A stretch of DNA of 47,195 nucleotides, taken from NCBI RefSeq assembly GCF_013179285.1, contig NZ_WVNW01000009.1, forward strand, positions 1 to 47,195, read 5' to 3'. A program made the translations under genes and the position numbers. The notes under the pieces were generated by a model, which was not told the DNA's origin, did not search any database, and saw only the letters and a list, made by a program, of their open reading frames with translations. Each line of letters opens with the position of its first letter. The first letter of the stretch is position 1. The DNA is from Roseobacter sp. HKCCD6576-2. GTDB lineage: Bacteria; Pseudomonadota; Alphaproteobacteria; Rhodobacterales; Rhodobacteraceae. Of this stretch, positions 43,519 to 47,195 are shown in pieces.

Positions 43519-44472
43519 ATGCTTCACCTTCCCCAACCTATTTCCTATGATGAAAGACTGTTCGATCGGCGGTTTCTGGATTGCTGGCGACGGCAAGCGC
43601 TGGTGTTCATGGAGCAGGCTGGTGCTGATATCGATGCTTTGCTTTACAGTGCCTTTGTCTCTTCTGACCAGATTTTCGACGAAACACTATGCGGTGAGGC
43701 GCCCAAATACGCCTTTCCCACAGACTGCCTGAATGATGAAGGGCTGGCGCTGATCGGGTGGCAGCAGACGATCAGCAAATGCAACTCCTTCGATGAAGCG
43801 CGCGCCACCATTGAAAAAGCCCTGAATGACAGCGGATTTGCGGTTCTGATGGGCAGTGTCTTCTACTTCGCCCACAACCCGGAATACAGGCAAGAACACC
43901 TCAATCATTCCATCGTTCTGACTGACCAGGCCCCGGACGGCTCGTGGGTGCTTCACGATGATGATCCGATGACAGCCCTGCGCCCCTACCGTTACCCAGA
44001 CCACGACGTGGCTGCATTCTTTGACAACAACGGCACGCGGGCAGTACGTGTGTTTCGCGCCATCTCCTCGCCCACTCCTGACGAAATCAACAGTCGCGCC
44101 AGGTCACTATTCACCCGACGCACGAGCCAGCATCGCGATGACATGCGTTTGCTGTCCGACATTCGCGCCATCGCGACCGATCCCCACCGTCGCCTTCATC
44201 AAGTAGCGCGCCATCTGCGCGAGAGTTTCTCACTGCTGTCCGGGTCACGCAGCCTGTCAGCGCGTTTCCTTCGTTGTGTAGTCAGGGACCAGGACACGGC
44301 GACCCTGATGGACGCGTGCGCCGAACAAGCCCTTGTCCTTCGCAACCTCATGATGAAGGTAGAGTACGGTGGGCGGCTCAACCTTGACCGGCTGGAAACG
44401 CGATGCCTTGAGTTGCGTGGCATGGAAAGCAGTCTTCTTGAGCGGCTTACTATGGAAAGGCATCCCGCATGA
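43519..44472 (+). CDS. BtrH-like/papain-fold protein, putative acyltransferase
   Basis: 317 residues. The N-terminal half resembles the BtrH_N/C39-like cysteine-peptidase fold: FLDCWRRQALVFMEQAG offers Cys22, LNHSIVLTD offers His130 and WVLHDDDP an Asp, a possible Cys-His-Asp triad. In butirosin synthesis BtrH transfers an aminoacyl group from a carrier protein to an acceptor, so this is a candidate release/transfer enzyme. The C-terminal half is helical and of unknown role. Similarity is by pattern only. AGGGG precedes the start, and the stop overlaps the MFS start (ATGA). Confidence 0.6.
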   Translation: MLHLPQPISYDERLFDRRFLDCWRRQALVFMEQAGADIDALLYSAFVSSDQIFDETLCGEAPKYAFPTDCLNDEGLALIGWQQTISKCNSFDEARATIEKALNDSGFAVLMGSVFYFAHNPEYRQEHLNHSIVLTDQAPDGSWVLHDDDPMTALRPYRYPDHDVAAFFDNNGTRAVRVFRAISSPTPDEINSRARSLFTRRTSQHRDDMRLLSDIRAIATDPHRRLHQVARHLRESFSLLSGSRSLSARFLRCVVRDQDTATLMDACAEQALVLRNLMMKVEYGGRLNLDRLETRCLELRGMESSLLERLTMERHPA

Positions 44473-45695
44473 TCGGTTACCTACCTCTCCTACGTCAGCC
44501 ACGGGTTGCAGCATTTTTCGCCAACCAGTTGCTTGCAAGCTTTGGTGACGGATTACTAGGTGTTTTTGCTACCATTGTCGCTTTGCGTTATACGTCCGAT
44601 CCAGGCCTGCTTGGATTAGCAGCCTTCTACGTTGCCTTCCCTCGCGGCGTGTTCGGGCTTGTGGGCGGAGTCATAGCAGATGCCGTGGGGCGTCGCAGTT
44701 TACTCATCGCCTGCGATCTGACGCGAGCGGTCTGCGTGCTCGCGCTGGCAATAATGGCCTGGACGTCCGAGCTGGCTCTCTGGGTTTTACTGCTACCTGT
44801 AGCCTTAGCAGCCACAACGTACGGCGTCTCCAAACCTGCCTCAAAGGCTATAATCCCGTCTCTCGTCAGCGAGGCACAGCTGCTGCAGACAAACAGCTTG
44901 ATCCATGGCTTTCAGTGGCCGTCCTACTTCCTTGGGGCGGGCGTCATGGGAGGAATCTTTGCCATCACCGACAGCATTTCCGTGTCTGCACTCATTGTTG
45001 CACTAGTGTTTTTTTTCGCCACGCCCAGCCTGTTCGCCCTGCCCTCGGTGCCTGCCGTCAATCCTAATTTGCGGCTTGGTCGGGTGTGGCCAGATCTGCG
45101 GGACTCGGCACATACTTTGCGAGGGCACCGTCTTCTGTTCCTGCGTGTGACAAGCTACTTCGGCTATACAGCGGCTTGGCGTGGTATGATCTACGTCGTG
45201 CTGCCGCTCGCGCTTATCGAGGTCTTCGATCTACCCTCCGAAATGTTCGGAGCCCTCATGTTGGCCAGCGGCACGGCAGAATTGATTGCCGCCCTTCGAT
45301 TGGGCAACCGGCATAACCAGGTCGGAACACTCGCCTTGGCCTTTGTAGCCGAGGCTGTTCTGGCCGCAGCCGCTGCAGTCATTTTGATGTCAGCCGTCCT
45401 TCCGTTACCAGCATTTGCGATGGCCATGCTGGCGGCGGCCCTCGTGGGTGCCTCAGCAGCGGTTGCAGATATTCCGATCGTCACGACGATCCAGACCACT
45501 CTTGACGATGCACATAGGGGGCGGGCCTTCAGCCTGTGGAATGCAATCGGAGCCTTGGGTGGCAGTGCCGGCGTACTCCTGATAGGTGCACTGCTTCAAA
45601 TCTGCGGGCTGTCTCTAGGGCTCTTGCTGCTTGGTTCCGGGTTGCTAGGAATTAGTCTATGGTTTCGCAGCTTGCAACCCGCAGCCTATGATTAA
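44469..45695 (+). CDS. MFS transporter, probable exporter
   Basis: 408 residues with about twelve hydrophobic helices and the loop motif GGVIADAVGRRSLLIA between helices 2 and 3, characteristic of the MFS. Resembles the MFS_3/enterobactin-exporter-like group. Inner membrane. Coupled to the preceding gene by ATGA, so it likely exports the product and may give self-protection. Confidence 0.9.
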   Translation: MIGYLPLLRQPRVAAFFANQLLASFGDGLLGVFATIVALRYTSDPGLLGLAAFYVAFPRGVFGLVGGVIADAVGRRSLLIACDLTRAVCVLALAIMAWTSELALWVLLLPVALAATTYGVSKPASKAIIPSLVSEAQLLQTNSLIHGFQWPSYFLGAGVMGGIFAITDSISVSALIVALVFFFATPSLFALPSVPAVNPNLRLGRVWPDLRDSAHTLRGHRLLFLRVTSYFGYTAAWRGMIYVVLPLALIEVFDLPSEMFGALMLASGTAELIAALRLGNRHNQVGTLALAFVAEAVLAAAAAVILMSAVLPLPAFAMAMLAAALVGASAAVADIPIVTTIQTTLDDAHRGRAFSLWNAIGALGGSAGVLLIGALLQICGLSLGLLLLGSGLLGISLWFRSLQPAAYD

Positions 45696-45706
45696 GAAAG
45701 CCCTTC

Positions 45707-46318
45707 ATGAAGACGCTACGAAACCTTGATGACCTACGGGTACTAATCCCGGAACCCGCGCCGACAACTGCACTCAAAATCCGCGATCACTTGACACCGC
45801 GTATGGCAGAGTTCATCGCGAGCAGTCCGCTTTGTCTAATCTCGACCATTGACCGGGACGGCTTTCCATCGGTCTCGCCACGCGGCGACCAGCCAGCCGT
45901 CGCAACGGTTCAGGGGGCAAATATCTTGGACTTGCCGGAACGCAAAGGCAATCGCCTGATATTTTCGCTGCAAAACATTCTCGAACGTCCCCGCATCGGG
46001 GTGTTGTTCCTACAGCCGAACGTGTCTGAAACCTTGCGTGTACACGGATCGGCCGACATATTAGCGGATCCGGCTCTGGCTTCAGACCTGCGTTCTGACA
46101 CACAGCCTGCACTCTGCGTGATCCGGCTCGCTGTGCATTCGGCCTATTTCCACTGCGGCAAGTCCTTGATGCGCGCTCGAATGTGGCACCCGCAGGATTG
46201 GCCCGAACCAAAGGCCGTCTCGATGGGGCGCGAAATCGCGGAAGGCGCGCGGCTTGGCGAGGATGCTGCCGCCGCGTTGGAAGAGGGTGTACAAGAACGC
46301 TATGTCACAGACCTCTGA
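45707..46318 (+). CDS. PPOX-class FMN-binding oxidoreductase
   Basis: 203 residues of the pyridoxamine-5-phosphate-oxidase-like split-barrel fold, MSMEG_1061-like: FIASSPLCLISTIDRDGFPS, VSPRGDQPAVATV, DLPERKGNRLIFSLQNIL, IGVLFLQPN, and AYFHCGKSLMRARMW. Such proteins bind FMN, heme or F420 and catalyse redox steps on small molecules. It may perform a late oxidation in the pathway. It lies 11 bases after the MFS gene and overlaps the PPTase gene by 17 bases. Confidence 0.88.
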   Translation: MKTLRNLDDLRVLIPEPAPTTALKIRDHLTPRMAEFIASSPLCLISTIDRDGFPSVSPRGDQPAVATVQGANILDLPERKGNRLIFSLQNILERPRIGVLFLQPNVSETLRVHGSADILADPALASDLRSDTQPALCVIRLAVHSAYFHCGKSLMRARMWHPQDWPEPKAVSMGREIAEGARLGEDAAAALEEGVQERYVTDL

Positions 46319-46988
46319 TGAGGCGAACTTCCAATCCTGCCTTGCCTTGGGACTGGTACGCCTGTCACACAGCACCACCGAACGCAGTTCACCATGTACG
46401 GCCCTGTACCAATGGCTGCCAGAGGGTGACGTTCGGCAAGCCGAATGTAACCATGCAGGCCATCGGCGTATCGAATTCCTGACCGGCCGGTTTATTCTGC
46501 GCAGGATCATGCAATGCCGCTTTGGCCTGAAAGAAGTTTGCATTAAGACATTGTCATGTGGGCAACCTCATTTGCCGGATCATCCGATGAGTATCAGCAT
46601 CAGCCATTCAAGCGGTTGGGTGGTGGCAGGAGCCCTTTCGCATGGGCGTCTTGGACTCGATGTCGAAGGTCCTCGCAAGAGATTCTGCCTGCCGCGTCGG
46701 CTCAAAGAAAGATACTGCGCGGCGGGCGTATCACAGGAGTTCGTAGCACGCCATTGGCCACTGATCGAAGCACAGGCAAAATGCACAGGAACTTCCTTAG
46801 GACTATTGCTGCAACGTCCCGAACTTTGCCTGTCAATAGACAAGAAAGCACGCCGCGGCTGGTTTACATCCGACCAATACCTAATGCGATACATCAAACT
46901 GCCAGGAGCACAACTGGCGTTATGCTTAGATTCGATGGTGCACAAAGTTCATCTCGACCGCGTAGTCCTACCTAGCTCCACCCACTGA
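46302..46988 (+). CDS. 4'-phosphopantetheinyl transferase (Sfp-type)
   Basis: 228 residues from MSQTSDEAN, the start inside the preceding gene. FLTGRFILRRIM, MSISISHSSGWVVAGAL and LGLDVEG are PPTase motifs, the last carrying the Mg-binding Asp. The third motif reads WPLIEAQAK, where W-x-x-K-E-A-x-x-K is usual, so Ile replaces the first Lys. It should convert the apo carrier protein to its holo form. Location in the cluster supports a dedicated role. The substitution might lower activity or alter selectivity. Confidence 0.83.
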   Translation: MSQTSDEANFQSCLALGLVRLSHSTTERSSPCTALYQWLPEGDVRQAECNHAGHRRIEFLTGRFILRRIMQCRFGLKEVCIKTLSCGQPHLPDHPMSISISHSSGWVVAGALSHGRLGLDVEGPRKRFCLPRRLKERYCAAGVSQEFVARHWPLIEAQAKCTGTSLGLLLQRPELCLSIDKKARRGWFTSDQYLMRYIKLPGAQLALCLDSMVHKVHLDRVVLPSSTH

Positions 46989-47195
46989 TAGAGATGCTGG
47001 CTGTGATCAAAGCCGGCTGAGCGGATAAGCATAAAGAGTTCCAGCCCGAGACTGAGGACTTGATGCTTTTTAGGGTATCAAGCCGCCGTCAGGAAGGTGG
47101 GGGTGGGGACAGGGCACCGCTTACCCGTTAAAGCCGAATATGACCCAGCCCCCTGATCCGGGCCGCTCAGGTGTAGAATCCGTTCCTGTTTTGCT
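46989..47195. other. Right edge, no gene recognised
   Basis: Contains GCTGGCT/AGCCGGC (46994-47013), a possible short stem after the cluster, and GC-rich sequence with no frame of note. It may border another mobile element beyond the window. Confidence 0.35.

Overview
The window looks like an accessory, rearranged stretch of an alphaproteobacterial genome, most likely a Rhodobacteraceae (Roseobacter-group) member. This is inferred from the coding style: high GC, tightly overlapping ATGA gene junctions, a thiM-thiE-thiD-SDR operon behind a TPP riboswitch, and IS5/IS427-, IS110-, IS21- and IS66-type elements. No rRNA, tRNA or CRISPR array was recognised, and chromosome versus plasmid cannot be decided.

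Layout. 0-3.5 kb: an intact thiamine salvage/synthesis operon on the minus strand under a TPP riboswitch. 3.7-6.1 kb: debris (a GNAT gene cut by an integrase remnant, a VanX-like dipeptidase, a broken alpha/beta hydrolase). 6.1-15.3 kb: a toxin/mobile-element zone. It holds a Fic protein preceded by 12-bp-spaced ACCGG boxes, remnants of a ParE/RelE-like toxin and an SRAP protease, an IS110-type element nested in an IS5-type element, two oppositely oriented autotransporter fragments, a lipoprotein, a dead istB, a GHKL ATPase fragment and an intact parDE module. 16.5-22.1 kb: a 1746-residue protein that reads as a DnaQ-like exonuclease, a RecQ helicase and a UvrD-like helicase in one chain, followed by a small basic protein. 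22.3-25.5 kb: a shortened LysR gene divergent from RidA and VOC genes, and a partly broken MerR-SDR-solute-binding operon. 26-33.7 kb: a secreted calcineurin-like phosphoesterase, then a LysR gene divergent from a four-gene exported redox operon (Tat flavoprotein, Ig-like protein, diheme cytochrome c, small periplasmic protein). 33.8-39 kb: a relaxase fragment, a hipBA module with an 18-bp-arm palindrome upstream, and two overlapping tyrosine recombinases.

40-47 kb is the most striking part: eight co-oriented, coupled genes that form a compact carrier-protein pathway. An aminoacyl-tRNA-synthetase-like ligase should charge an amino acid onto a stand-alone carrier protein. The carrier is primed by a cluster-encoded phosphopantetheinyl transferase. 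An acyl-CoA-dehydrogenase-like flavoprotein, a formyltransferase resembling Met-tRNA formyltransferase and an FMN-type oxidoreductase could modify the bound aminoacyl group. A cysteine-protease-fold protein reminiscent of BtrH could release or transfer it, and an MFS carrier could export the product. No NRPS or PKS module is present, so the product is probably a small modified amino acid or an aminoacylated conjugate.

Several broken genes carry single-base indels in homopolymers. Some frameshifts could therefore be assembly errors rather than true decay.
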